Source: Nymphaea colorata | Taxonomy: Eukaryota; Streptophyta; Magnoliopsida; Nymphaeales; Nymphaeaceae | Direction of reading: 5' to 3' | NCBI RefSeq assembly: GCF_008831285.2 | Contig: NW_022204577.1 | Location: 1-35,782, forward strand | Length of the DNA stretch: 35,782 bases | Shown: piece after piece, positions 10,866-21,494 of the stretch | Layout of the letters: each line of letters starts with the position of its first letter | How positions within the stretch are numbered: position 1 is the stretch's first letter | The notes under the pieces: model-generated | What the model saw: only the letters and a program-made list of their open reading frames with translations | What the model was told of the DNA's origin: nothing | Databases searched by the model: none | Made by a program: the position numbers and the translations under genes

Positions 10866-11073
10866 CAATAAGTACAATCAATATAAAAGCAATCATCACG
10901 AAGAATTATATCTAACCTCTGCGTCGTAGTATTTCATAGACTTAAACGTACATCAAGAAGCAAAATGAAATTTAGCTAGAAAAGTAAAGGCAAAGCTTTC
11001 ATCCATTTGATTGATTGCTGATTAGCTTATTCTCATAAGTAAATGTATTCATTTATGATGATCTTGATGCGAA

Positions 11074-11709
11074 TCATTTCTTCTCTGCGACGGCCTTTTC
11101 CAATCCTTGGTGGATTTCATGCAGGAGAGCCTATCTGTCGGCGACACTAAGGTCGTTGTAGCTGCAGTCAACCAAGACCTTAAATGCGTTCATATTCTCT
11201 ACCTTATCGATATTGACTGCGGATAGAACGTAGGCGTAGAGGAAGACCGACTACTTAGTTGCCTCGAGGCCGAGGTTCTTAAAGGTGTATTGATAAAAGT
11301 AGTAATCCAACCGACTCACCGATCCAGTAGGGCCCAAAATGACCTTGTAGCCTTGCTGCGTAGCCTATCCAGAAGTGGTAGTTTGAATGACCTTTGAGGC
11401 TACCGTCGAGATAGCGTTCGCAATTCCATTGGCCAAGCCCGAGCTAGTGAAGCCTTGGATGATATCCTTCACTATTCCTCCAATGTTGTCCCCTTTGCTG
11501 ACGCCGACGAAGGTTTAGAATTTGGTCTCAATGAGAGTGTCCGCGAACATTTTTTCATGTTCTGGCCCAGTCCATTTTCAATCTCAGCTATCCACAATTG
11601 CTTCTTAGCTTCCGCCAAGGCACGGAGGGCCTCGATTGCTTCTTTTGAATTGCTTGCTTCTTCTCGGGTTGGTCAACCTCACTCAGAAAGGCACTTACTT
11701 ATTGTCCAT
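11074..11709 (-). CDS. Soluble helical protein, unknown
   Basis: Unrecognised protein of about 205 residues. Ala/Glu-rich helices come first (AIEALRALAEAKKQLWIAEI), then TKFETFVGVSKGDNIGGIV, a small-residue stretch FTSSGLANGIANAISTVASK, and a more conserved-looking part with GYKVILGPTGSVSRLDYYFY, SVFLYAYVLSAVN and ALLHEIHQGLEKAVAEKK before TGA 11074-11076. There is no signal peptide or clear membrane helix. The start at 11709 (MDN) requires either a 17-nt intron GTAAGTGCCTTTCTGAG or one missing T. Two further one-base losses are in A runs (minus strand) at 11643-11646 and 11550-11555. The final ~150 residues read without interruption and are the secure part. Confidence 0.6.
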
Positions 11710-12259
11710 TGTATACTTATACTTAAATTGATTATTAAAGTATAATCGAAAGGAGTATAAATGTGAGGAAATCTAAATATCACCCTCGAGAAAAAATAGT
11801 GCAGAAGAGAGCTCAACCACATATATCTTGTAACAGCAGTTTTGCTCCAATTATTCTCATAGAAGTACAGAATCTTAAAAACCTACAGACAGTAAAATAG
11901 TATTATGGAGTAAAAAAAAAGTATTTTGTTTCTAAAATAAGTATGAAAAAAGTACAAAAATATTGGACAATTTAAGGTGATAGCAAATATGGAGCATAAG
12001 AGAACATGAGAAAGACTGCTGATATATTTGTTTTATTGGGCTGTTTTCGAAGGAATTGAGGTTATATATTATTGATATGCATCTCTACCTGATAATACCT
12101 TATTAATTGCAAGAAGAAATCAACTACACCATCACAAAGCCTATTTATGATCTATTATTGTAGATTTGATATTACGGCAATTCCGAAAAGTAATATGATT
12201 ATCAGATGAGCTCAATATTCTTTTCTGTAAAAATAATAAGATTAATCTCATCATTACCT
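11710..12259. other. AT-rich intergenic region
   Basis: About 550 bases between two minus-strand genes, rich in A/T with short A and T runs. Read with TGA as the only stop, no frame gives a GC-rich codon pattern or a recognisable protein. No RNA gene or repeat was seen. It presumably holds the promoter of the 11709 gene and the 3' region of the next. Confidence 0.6.
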
Positions 12260-12832
12260 TCATTTTAGCTTTCTGTAATAGATAAACACCTTGTACAAAG
12301 TCATTAGAGCTGAAACGATGGCCAATATGACTGTCCAGACATCGTAGGCGTCCCACGTCACATGGTTGGAGACATTTACTTTGAATACGACGATGACTGT
12401 TGTTAGATCTTGAAAGAAAAAGCAAACCACAGTATCGAAGGTTGATAGGCCTTAGGCTTACTCTTTGCACAAGTCGAATATCTTCGTATATATTCCGATG
12501 AAGAGGATAGGAGCGGATATAAAGCATGCAAAGAAGACAAACAACATATCGCAGCGGTCACAACGATCAGGTTCGATGCTGCAAAATAGTTTTACACAAG
12601 CGATATACAATATGCACATGCGAGCAATAAGAAATCCAAATAGCACTTATGTTATTAATGATCTCTGAGGATCCATCGGCACTTTAGGCTCTTTGGCTTT
12701 TTATTGAAAGTAGGTAACAATGTAGTACCAGTCCAGAGCAGTTGTCACTATTTGAGCCACCACAAATAATAACTAAAAGACGTCATCACCCTTCGGCTTT
12801 TTACCTTTTGAGAAAATAGACAAATGGTCCAT
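12260..12832 (-). CDS. Multi-pass membrane protein, unknown
   Basis: Clean 190-residue frame from ATG 12832 to TGA 12260-12262 with UAR read as Glu and no intron. Hydrophobic segments: LLFVVAQIVTTALDWYYIV (~21-40), VLFGFLIARMCILYIACVKLF (~63-83), MLFVFFACFISAPILFIGIY (~96-115), VVCFFFQDLTTVIVVFKV (~135-152) and VWTVILAIVSALMTLYKVFIYY (~165-186), so four or five transmembrane helices. Between the second and third is CSIEPDRCDRCD, a small Cys cluster. The N-terminal 20 residues are polar and Lys-rich, and the short tail RKLK is basic. The size and topology fit a small endomembrane or ciliary membrane protein, but no family is recognised. Codon use is more AT-rich than in neighbouring genes. Confidence 0.65.
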
Positions 12833-13389
12833 TTCTCGTTCGGGTTTTCAGGCTTTTCATCTATCTGTTTGCGACTTGGTTGCGTTTTGTGGTCTTGTTT
12901 TGGTATTTGGATGTTTATTTAACTTTATTGCATCTTGAATATAAATTTATAGGTATACTTCTTTCGAAATCCATTAAAAATATAAATGAAGATTCGTGAG
13001 CGTTATTGATTAGAATATTTGAAAAGAATCCCTTCATATCTATCTTATAACATCAAAACACTCATGTCCAATCTCAGCAAGAGCATCAGGGTATAATCTT
13101 GCAGTGGAGTAGGAGTTTAGTAAATTAAATTGAGGACGGAAAATCCATTTATTCTTCAAGAGAATTGATTGAGCTTTTTTGGCATATGTGGTAAAAATCT
13201 CTTAAAATAAGCCTCACTCCAAAAATCATAAGATTTCTCTATATATTTGATTCTTTTTGTTCATATAAGTTTCGTTTTTAGCAATCGAGTTTTTTTTCTC
13301 TGCAATATGTGCATCTTATGATCTATGGATTGAACACGAGTTGAGCAAAGAATATAAGGTAATATGTTTTGGATATGATAATCGGAAGA
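12833..13389. other. AT-rich intergenic region
   Basis: About 557 bases with frequent poly-A/T runs and TGA in all frames. I see no gene, RNA or repeat. It separates the ATG of the membrane protein at 12832 from the stop of the vWA gene. Confidence 0.6.
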
Positions 13390-16223
13390 TCATTTTTGCA
13401 TGGAATTTGCGATAAGTATGATATAGTCCATTACTTCCTGCTTTGTCTTTCTGTGTCGTTCCAAATTCACCTAATTCGAGCTAATCAATTCATCATAAAT
13501 CTGCTAAGGCTTCTTTTTCTGCTTCAGTTTGGTTACTACTGAGAAGTGGAACCTGGTGGGCCTCGACTTCCTCCACAACTTCATGTGCTCCGAGAATTAG
13601 TTTTGCTTCAATGGCTGCAGGAAGTACTTGCAGTTGGGACTCATACAGGCGTTGCTGATCATCCCTGATGTCTAGTTGTAGTTAAGGTCGAACATCTTTA
13701 CCTTGTTCTAAAGCAAAGCTAGACGAGTTTTGGCCTGGTCAGAGGAGCGATGCCGAAATGGGTGCGCTGGAATAATTCGACGTATCGATCCTCAATTGCC
13801 TTCTTTAGCTGTTTTAACTGTTTGCCCTGGTTTGGTCCTAGAGCTTTGAGATCGATTTTCTTGAAGACTTCCCTTTTGACATCGTCAATGTTAAACTCGA
13901 CGGGCGTACGATAGATTCTTCGCTTTTTCCCTTCAGGGCGTGACCGAAGTAGAAGACGAAGTGCTGTGGGTCGAACTTTTCCTTCTTGCTGCTTGGTAGA
14001 AGTGTTTAATGTGCTCGTATGTCACTCTGCGTTCCTCGTCTGAGTGGAGGAAGATCTTGACGTCGAAGGTGATGTCGATTTGGTCTGGATCTACCACTTT
14101 TCCCACTTCTCCCTCTACGATCTTCTTCAGCTCGGCGTGGTCCTTGACGATATTGAACTCCTTGCCATAGGCGGTGGGCTTGCTTTCCTTCAAGAGGCCC
14201 TCGCTATCGACCTTCACCTCCACATTAGCCACTCGAGACAGCTTGAACTCGTTCTAAACGTATGTCTTCTCCACGTAATGGACCATCACAAGGTCAATCA
14301 AATGGGATAACTGTGCAGGGGGGACTAATTTTTCTTTACCGATGAAGTAGACTAGCAGCATCACCTTTGCTACGTCTGTGTGGTCCTCTTTCTCCTTGCT
14401 GTTGAAGAGTTGATGTGGATTATCCAAAGAACTAAGCACAAACTTCCTGAATTATTAGTTTTGCCAGTAAGTAACCTTTAACGATGAGTGGATTTTCTTA
14501 ATCAGATTGTCACGCCACTCTGACTGTGGCTCTCTGAGGAGGAAGACAAAGGTAGAGCCAGCAGAGCCATATAAGCCTACTCATGGTAAGTATCGATATT
14601 CTGGACGACCATGAAGGAGACTGCCAATTTGAACAATCTAGTGTTGAATAAAGCGACATCTCCACGTCATCCTCTTCGAAAGAGGAAGGACAGCGTTGAT
14701 CTCCTCCACTTTCCCTCTCCCACGCTCAGCTCATACTTGTTGCTGTTGTTGGCAAGGTACACAGAGTCAATGAGTTGTGAGTCTTGGCCAATTGCAATAC
14801 TCTCACTTTCCATGGGTTGATCATAGATCCATCGTAGCGCTTCACCTTGAGGGAATAGCCAACAATGGGAAAGACTGCACCAAATCATACTGATTCTTGC
14901 ACAACTTCAACCCGTCGAGGAAGTCAGGCTCCTGGAAGACCTATTTTTGGTTTTGGAGGGTGAAGATGGAGACTTCCTGCAAGCTTGGCTTCTAGCTGAG
15001 CTTCACTTTCTCGAAAGTGGAGGTGAACTCGTCTTTGATAAGCTAAAAGTCTTCACTGTGATTCCCTTGAGAGCCAGTGCCTTCTGGTGGTATTTCCTGT
15101 GATCGTTCCAATACCGATCCTCTTGGCAGCTTCGTACTCGTTTAGCTGTCCAATGCCCACTCCCTTAGCGATGATCCTGAGCTCGTCAATGAACCACTTG
15201 ATCCTGGATCCCACGTTCTTCACCGCCAAACTGCTGGCTCTCTCCTTGAAAGATTCCTTCAGACCGAGAGGTCGTTAGGAGAGAATGTAGAGCTTATGGT
15301 GCAATTCGTAAGCTTTGGTATATTCGCACATGAGGTCAGCTGTTTTTCCTGCTATTTTGGCAGTCTATTTCATCTTTGCGTTGTCCATCGAGAGAAGCTG
15401 CACCTTTTGCACCCATCCTCTGAAGCAGTCCACAACGTCGTCCAAATCCAGAGCTTAAACAGGCTGAAGAGGGCATATCTTCTCGACTGTTTCGTTGTAA
15501 ATCAAGGAAACTGCCTCAGCTTAGTTCCTCGCCATAAGCCAAAGACCTTCCTTCACATTCGCAGAACCGTCTTCCTCCCAGGGATACTCTTTGAGGAACT
15601 TGTGGCCGTTCGTGCATCGAACCTGATTGGAAATCTTGAAGCAATTGGCCATGGACTCGAACTTGTTGAAGAAAGCTTTTTCGCTGGCGTATTCGATGAG
15701 GTAGAGAGCTGGGATCTTCTCGTCTCCGGTGTGGTAGAGCTCGCGAATATCCATCGACATCTTGGTGGGGAAGCCGCTTTGGATGCCCAGACAGAGCATC
15801 GTAATGTCCCTTCCCATACCTCCCTTCAAACCTTTCATCTTCTCTCTCAGTTTTGCCTCCCCGTTGGTGGTGTCCTGCCGTCGGAGATGAACACAATGGT
15901 AATGGATGCATCCTCAGGGACTGACATCAGTCTTTCTTCCAACTTTTCGAAGGCGGCGTAGATGTTGGTCATGCCTCCTCCATGTTTCTTCAGGTCCTCC
16001 GAGAGGACGGGATTTTCCTCTAATTTGGCGATGTGGCTGAAGGTGATGAGGAAATCAGCTGACTCCGCGATGCTCTGGTTCCAAAACTTGGCCATGGCTG
16101 CCCAGTAGCTGCCCATGCTGCCTGAGGCGTCGATTAAACCGGCGACCACCTTGCGCTTCTTGGTGTGGCCTCGACCTACGGCACTCTGAAGAGCGAGTAG
16201 GCTAGGTGCGGCTCGATCTCCAT
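13390..16223 (-). CDS. Large von Willebrand factor A domain protein
   Basis: The ATG at 16223 (MEIEPHLAYSLFRVPE) is followed after about 25 residues by a vWA domain with a complete metal-ion site: DASGSM (DxSxS), the GGMTNIY threonine and ISDGRTPP aspartate. Strands VVAGLI and SITIVFI match the Rossmann-like core. After the domain are a Cys-containing stretch, CFKISNQVRCTNGHKFL, and several hundred residues of mixed alpha/beta sequence with no name. The C terminus (ARLALLENKVKMFDL, CMSPNCKYFLQPL, then a Lys-rich helical end) reads cleanly to TGA 13390-13392. The protein is intracellular by sequence, with no signal peptide. Full length is ~900 residues. One base is missing around the CC at 16162-16163; other frame changes between 13700 and 15100 were not all resolved. 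Confidence 0.7.
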
Positions 16224-16545
16224 TAAATATATAGATGAACAAATCTTTCACTATCTATCTATAATGCTTTATTTCTTTTATAAAGTAGCAATCGTTAGGG
16301 AAAGGGATTGGAGATATAAAGGGAAGGGATGGGAGGATAAAAATAGGGAAATATTAATGAGAGAGGATATGGTAATGGAGGAGGTTGCGTTGATCATTAT
16401 GCTACTTTTTTGGATTGTCTTCTAACATTCTTTTTTATCCCATTTATTTGAACACAAACAATCACTTCATATTTACCCAAGTCTTTCCTTCATTCTATTT
16501 CCATCCGTCTGATTATGTTGATGTTGTGATAATAATAATAACCTC
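16224..16545. other. Divergent intergenic region
   Basis: About 322 AT-rich bases between the starts of the vWA gene (minus) and a small membrane-protein gene (plus). It includes a purine-rich stretch around 16290-16390 and an AAT triplet run just before the plus-strand ATG. It probably holds two promoters; no recognisable motif was identified. Confidence 0.55.
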
Positions 16546-16811
16546 ATGTCGTAGATCCAACCAGTGCGTTAACCTCAGCGTCTTTTCAAGCACGCCATCG
16601 ATACCCACATCGCTCTCGACAAATCCGAGCGCATCCACTTCTACCGCATGAACAGGTGGCGCTACAACACCTTCAACCGATTCAACTGTAATCCTCATCC
16701 GACTTAGTCATCAAGACCCTCCACCTCAAAGGCCCAGTCACCTTCGCCATCTTCACCGGAATCGTCATCGATTATACCTATGGCTTCTATAGCAATCCAG
16801 TAGCCCATTGA
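16546..16811 (+). CDS. 81-residue single-pass membrane protein, unknown
   Basis: After removal of a 20-nt intron at 16688-16707 the gene gives one clean 81-residue protein from ATG 16546 to TGA 16809-16811. The N-terminal half is basic and amphipathic (RLFKHAIDTHIALDKSER, then RMNRWRYNTFNRFNF). A hydrophobic segment, VTFAIFTGIVIDYTYGFY, follows near the end, with a short tail SNPVAH. The size, basic N terminus and single C-terminal helix resemble accessory subunits of mitochondrial respiratory complexes. That is only a resemblance, and no subunit is named. UAR codons near the start read as Glu in EIQPVREPQR. The standard code would hide this gene completely. Confidence 0.62.
16688..16707 (+). 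other. 20-nt spliceosomal intron
   Basis: Reads GTAATCCTCATCCGACTTAG. Removing it joins FNRFN to FIKTLHLKGPVTF in frame. Confidence 0.85.
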
Positions 16812-16961
16812 TCATCAAATAATACCCAATATCAATCAATATTAACTCATCCTAAGCAGGGACCTAAATGCGATCCGAGAATAGTATCTTTGGATGATGA
16901 AAGATGTTACTTATGTATTATGGCTTGCTTGCTACTATTCAGAATGTGTGTGATAATATAA

Positions 16962-18336
16962 ATGGGATTTAAAAGATAATAGCCTGTTTGTTGATCGTCT
17001 TCTCTCTTTCGGCGTTTACCCCATAAATCCTCACCATCAACCATCGAATAAAACAGCTCTAGACTCGCAACAGACAGCTCTCCTCTCTCCGCAACGTATC
17101 TTCCTCCCTCCCACTTCCCTCCTCGCCCATAATCACACCCAATCTTCCCAAATACGGCAGCTCCCAAATCAGATTCACCAGCAAGTGCAACATCACTGGT
17201 CCCAACTTTTCCTCCTTCCTCTTCCAGACGCTCACCAACGTGTACTTTGCCATCAACCACCCTGAAAGCAACTCTCTCCATTCTACAACCACCGTTGCCA
17301 CCCCCTATCGGTCATCGAGAATACTCAGATAAGGGAGATTCTGTGCGATCGGGGTGTTTGCCAGTCCGGAACTCTTCACTTCCTGGCAAAGGACAATTGT
17401 CTCTACAGCAGCAGTGAGGATAAAAACTTCAGCAGCATTACTCACCTCTCCAACCTATAGGGCTCCAACATTATCGGCGGAGTCATCAGGAACAGGGGAA
17501 AGGACAAGATATAAATTTATCTAGCCTCGTAAATGGAGTGATTAGGGTCTTAGACGAATCAGGAGTGGCAAAATTGCGAATGGAGGTCTAAGGATTCAAC
17601 GCAAAAATCCACTCTGTTCGCGATCACCACCCCTATCCCATCATCGTGATGCAATCCAACTGGATCTCCATGCTCGACACAACCAAATACTCGTAAATGG
17701 CTCCCAATTGCCCTCACATTCCCAACATTCGCTACATCCTCGCTTAAAACTATTACGGAGAAGCTGTATACGTCCTCACCAGTAGCAAAATTTTCTTGGT
17801 TGATTTTTAGCTCAGCAAGAAGAATTGCATTATCAAGCGAGAATACGACTTAGAGATACCGTTATAGGAGGTGAAGAGTGTATCCTTCTTCAGCAATACC
17901 ATCTTCATGGATAATAAAGTCTACAACCTCACTGAGAAGAAACTTTACGTGATGGATGATATGTGTCTCGTCGATGCTTCGCTCACCTTCCTGCAAAAGA
18001 AGAGCCACCCTGATGAAATATTTGCACTCAAACAGTGCTGCAACCACAATTAATGCAATATCTAGCTATTTGATGTCAAGAAAATGAACGAAGATAGGAG
18101 TATTCTCTTCTGGCTCACCATTGCTTCATCGCTGTCCTCTTTCTCTCCATCTCGTAAATCAACATATACGTAGATTCATGAAAAAAAGTAACATAAACAA
18201 TCTCGACTTGGATGACCCTTCCAAGATGAGAGAAAGAGAGGTGCAACAACAGATAATGGCTTTAACTCAACATGCGAGAAACTCTAAGGATAAGAAATAG
18301 ATCCCAATCTCGAAAGCAACTAAAAAACAAGCTTGA
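16962..18336 (+). CDS. Type I membrane protein with large ectodomain
   Basis: The ATG at 16962 opens a signal peptide, MGFK(K)IIACLLIVFSLSAF, once one A is restored in the A run at 16971-16974. The ectodomain, ~350 residues, is beta-rich and Cys-containing (SKCNITGPNFSSF, ILCDRGVCQSGTLHF, KNCIIKREYDL, FALKQCCNHNECNIELFD). Repeated VxVLTSSKIFLVDF- and KVYNLTEKKLYVM-like strands suggest a beta-propeller or similar fold. Potential N-glycosylation sites are visible (NIT, NFS, NLT). A hydrophobic helix, CFIAVLFLSIS, and a basic, polar tail (NNLDLDDPSKMREREVQQQI) follow; joining them needs one-base corrections near 18120 and 18180. Other breaks are near 17281 and 17530. No family is recognised. If the tail is not joined, the gene would end near 18181. 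Confidence 0.6.
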
Positions 18337-18440
18337 TATCTACAATCTCGACTACTATTGCTAAATACTTTAAAACTACTTATCTTGATATCGATTAATT
18401 GAAAAGCTATATTATGCAAGATCATCCCATAATCCTTACT

Positions 18441-19692
18441 TCATATCTTTTCCTTATACTTCGCCAAGTCTTACTTTGAAACGATAGGCTTCCTATCTGC
18501 GATAACAGTCAGGAAATCCTTCACATTCACTTTCCTCAAGTCCTTCATCTCTATCTTCTAGAACCGGCTCTTCTAAAGCTCTCGCAGGGGGATCATACAT
18601 GCCTCTGAGATATGTTTCTTATCTCCGAAGCTGAAAAATACTCCAGCTTGTCCACTATCTTGCCGAGCTCGCTTTTGGAGAGTCGTATGAGACTTCTTTG
18701 AGGTTTTTGAGCAGGAGTTCCCTGCGGGCATCGGCGTCAGGATTGGGCAAGTAGACCATTTTGCTGAAGCGACGCTTAGCAGCTGAGTCCAGCTATTTGG
18801 GAAGGTTCGTCGCCCCGATGACCAGCACTTCTCCACTCTTGGGACTGTTGATGCCGTCCATCAGGACCAAAAACTCAGTTTTCAGTCTCCTGGATGCGTC
18901 GTTCTCGTTCTCAGAGCGTGCGGTGAGCATCGAATCTATTTCATCAATGAAAATGATGGAAGGAGCAAGTTTTTAGGCTGCTGCGAATATCTTCTTTATG
19001 GTCTTTTCGGACTCACCTACCAGCTTATTCAGGATAGAAGAGGCGGACAGAGCAAAGAAGGTGCATCCTGACTCCTTCGCCAATGCCTTGCAATGAATGT
19101 CTTGCCATTACCAGGAGGACCATATAGCAAAATTCCTCTAGGGGGTGCTCGTATTCCAGTGTATAAATCTGGTCTTTGTCTTGGACGAATCACTGCCTCT
19201 TCCAGGATGGCCTTCACTTCGCTAAGCCCAACGATATCGGCGAAGGAAACGTCTAGATGCTTCACAATGGCGTCGGCTACCACTGGGTCATCGATGCTTT
19301 CTACTTTTTGGTTTCTGAATATGGGTTTTTTCTTCTCTGGCTCCACGTACTTGATGTGTATCTCTTCGACTTGGGCTGTTCGTTCCGGTTGAATCCGGGA
19401 TTCCTGAGCATGCTGATGGAGTTGGAGCCGGGAAAGCCGAATCCGGCCGGTTTGATTTTTTGTTCCATCTTCTGGCTGTTCTTCGCCAGCGCATCGGTCT
19501 TGAGTGTTGGAATTTGGCTATTTTATTCTTCAGTTGCTAGATGGTCTCCTTGGAGGTGGCCTCTTGCATCAACTAACGCAGCAAGATCATGATCTTGTCA
19601 TAGCATCGGACCGCATATTCGTAATTCCCCTCTGAGATGAAGTTCTATGCTTTGGAAGAGAGCGATTTGGCTAGTGCAAACTTCTATGCCAT
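18441..19692 (-). CDS. Spastin-like AAA ATPase (MIT + AAA)
   Basis: A microtubule-severing or ESCRT-linked ATPase of the meiotic AAA clade. An N-terminal MIT-type helical hairpin ([28 protein letters not shown] broken by UAR=Glu; then IMILLRELMQEA) is followed by a linker and the AAA core. The core has [27 protein letters not shown] (Walker A), [32 protein letters not shown] (Walker B), [12 protein letters not shown] and [17 protein letters not shown] with the arginine finger. [17 protein letters not shown] and the MIT domain point to spastin rather than Vps4 or katanin. TAG at 18793-18795 encodes the Glu of PKELD, invariant in spastin. Single-base losses are inferred at 19507-19508, 19371-19372 and 19088-19089, the last inside AKALAKESG, plus one near 18650-18680. 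It converges on the plus-strand gene, with a 104-base gap. Confidence 0.88.
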
Positions 19693-19892
19693 TGATTTTA
19701 TTATAAATCAAATCACATCGGATCAAACAACCAAGAGAGGAGTCTTTATTTGCCTGCCAAGAAGATGATAGTGTTTTGCTATTATTTGATAACGTATTTT
19801 TTGCTCTCAGATTTAAAAGCCAAATATTCGATGGTATTACCATCTGACAGTTCATGTTATATCCACAATCAATTGATAATAATTGAATACCT

Positions 19893-21470
19893 ATGAAGCT
19901 CCTTCTCCTCCTCATACTCACCGCCCACCTCGCCTGCAGCTCCTCCTTCAAGCGCTACACCGACTACAGGGACTACCTCGCAGAATGGAAGAAAATAGTC
20001 CAAGAAAAGTACGTCCACGATGTGTCCCACTGGCATTGGACGGATAGACCTGCTACGAGCAGAAGTGCTAGTTCTTCTACTATGAATCCGAAGACCAAGA
20101 GTTCACCCATCCTGCAGAGAGGAAGACTGTCCTGCTGGTGTCTGGCATGCATGGTGATGAGTTTTTGGGACCGCATACCCTGCTCTACGCGTACAAGCAT
20201 CTCAAGGCTTACAAGATCATCTACTTCCCCATGGCCAATCCCTCAGGTTTCCTCAAAAACACGCGCGAAACTTTCCCAGGAAAGGTGGATCTCAACAGGG
20301 ACTTCCCCGTTGACGGCAACAACCGCTGCTACGAAGCCACCGCCACCCGCATCCTCGATTCTCTCTTCAGGAAGTACAAGTTCGATCTAACGGTGGCGCT
20401 CCACAACGGATGTTCAGCTTCCAGCTGCTCGAGATCGGCTTCAACTGGGGCACTGTTGCCCACAAGGACAAAAGCCACACCGAAGAATACGACTTGCTCC
20501 ACGACATTGGAGAGATGCTGCAGAGGATCGGCGGAGAGAGCAAGGCACTGAACCTCTAGAAGTTCAGAGTGGGGACGATGACGGAAGTAGTATACGATGC
20601 TACTGGCACTTTCGACGACTGGGCCTATGCAGCTGGCAAATTCCCATAATTCATCACCAAGTGCAGCAACTTCCAGTACTAGCCTTACCCCAAGGACATG
20701 GCTAACGGCTTGGTCTTCCTCATCGAGCTAGGCCCAAAGATAGCTTCTCAGCTGGGCAGCGAAGAAGGAATATAGTTATCCCCCACATCCGATAGCTCTG
20801 AGAATGGTCTAGTCGCGAGGGGAGTGCGGATGCTGAAGGGACTTATGAACGTCATCCATCCCACCATCTCATACAAGTACAAGAGTACAAATCAAGTGAA
20901 GATCCTGGTCGAAGGATGCAAGAGCGCTAAGATTACCGAAATGAGCATCAAAAAACTAGTTGTTAGTGACTGGTATGTAATCTATACATCACATGCACCC
21001 TTCACCATAGAGGGAGATCTAAGACTTGTCCTTCCCAATTAATCTTTCATCGAATTGAATGATACAGTGAAATATGGAGACTACCTAAAGCATCAGGCCA
21101 CTTTCGAATGCGATCCTGAATGGCAAGGCCAAGGAACGACTTCCTTCGCACAGAAAGAGTCTTTACCGAATAAGCAATCAAGATGATAGAAAGGTAGGCA
21201 GCACAGGAGCCAGGATTTGGATCATTCCTTTCTCACATCGACGAAGTCTCCACCTTTCTTGCCAAGTATACCTACTAAGTCGGCATTGCCTCTCTGGTAA
21301 TCTTATGCCTAATATTGTACGGCTTGTGCAGACGCTGTTCCTTCAAGAAAAAAGTCTAAAAATTCTAATAAGTGGAATACACTGGCTAGTCATAGCAGCA
21401 CACGACTGAGAACGAGTAAGATATGGGAGGGGACTTGCACACTGCCCGTGGTGGCATAATTGATATGTGA
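19893..21470 (+). CDS. Membrane-anchored M14-family metallocarboxypeptidase
   Basis: A secreted or lysosomal zinc carboxypeptidase on a membrane anchor. The signal peptide MKLLLLLILTAHLACSSS starts at ATG 19893. Zinc ligands are the His and Glu of SGMHGDEFLGPHT and the His of TVALHNG. NRDFP carries the substrate-binding Arg, and VFLIELGPK holds the catalytic Glu. DDWAYAAGKF matches the family's (S/D)DWxYxxG block. After the domain come a beta-sandwich-like region with VKILVEGCK and LRLVLPNESF, then a single helix, VGIASLVILCLILYGLCRR, and a ~45-residue acidic, Glu-rich tail ending GGIIDM at TGA 21468-21470. One-base losses are inferred near 20045 and in GG at 20408-20409. UAR codons in the tail read as Glu. 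It converges on the RBR gene, with 24 bases between stops. Confidence 0.82.
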
Positions 21471-21494
21471 TATATGTTTATAAGCTCGGATAAA

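Noticed and set aside
15296-15961. 221-codon open frame on the plus strand
   Set aside because: Antisense to the vWA domain, which has a complete metal-binding motif on the other strand.
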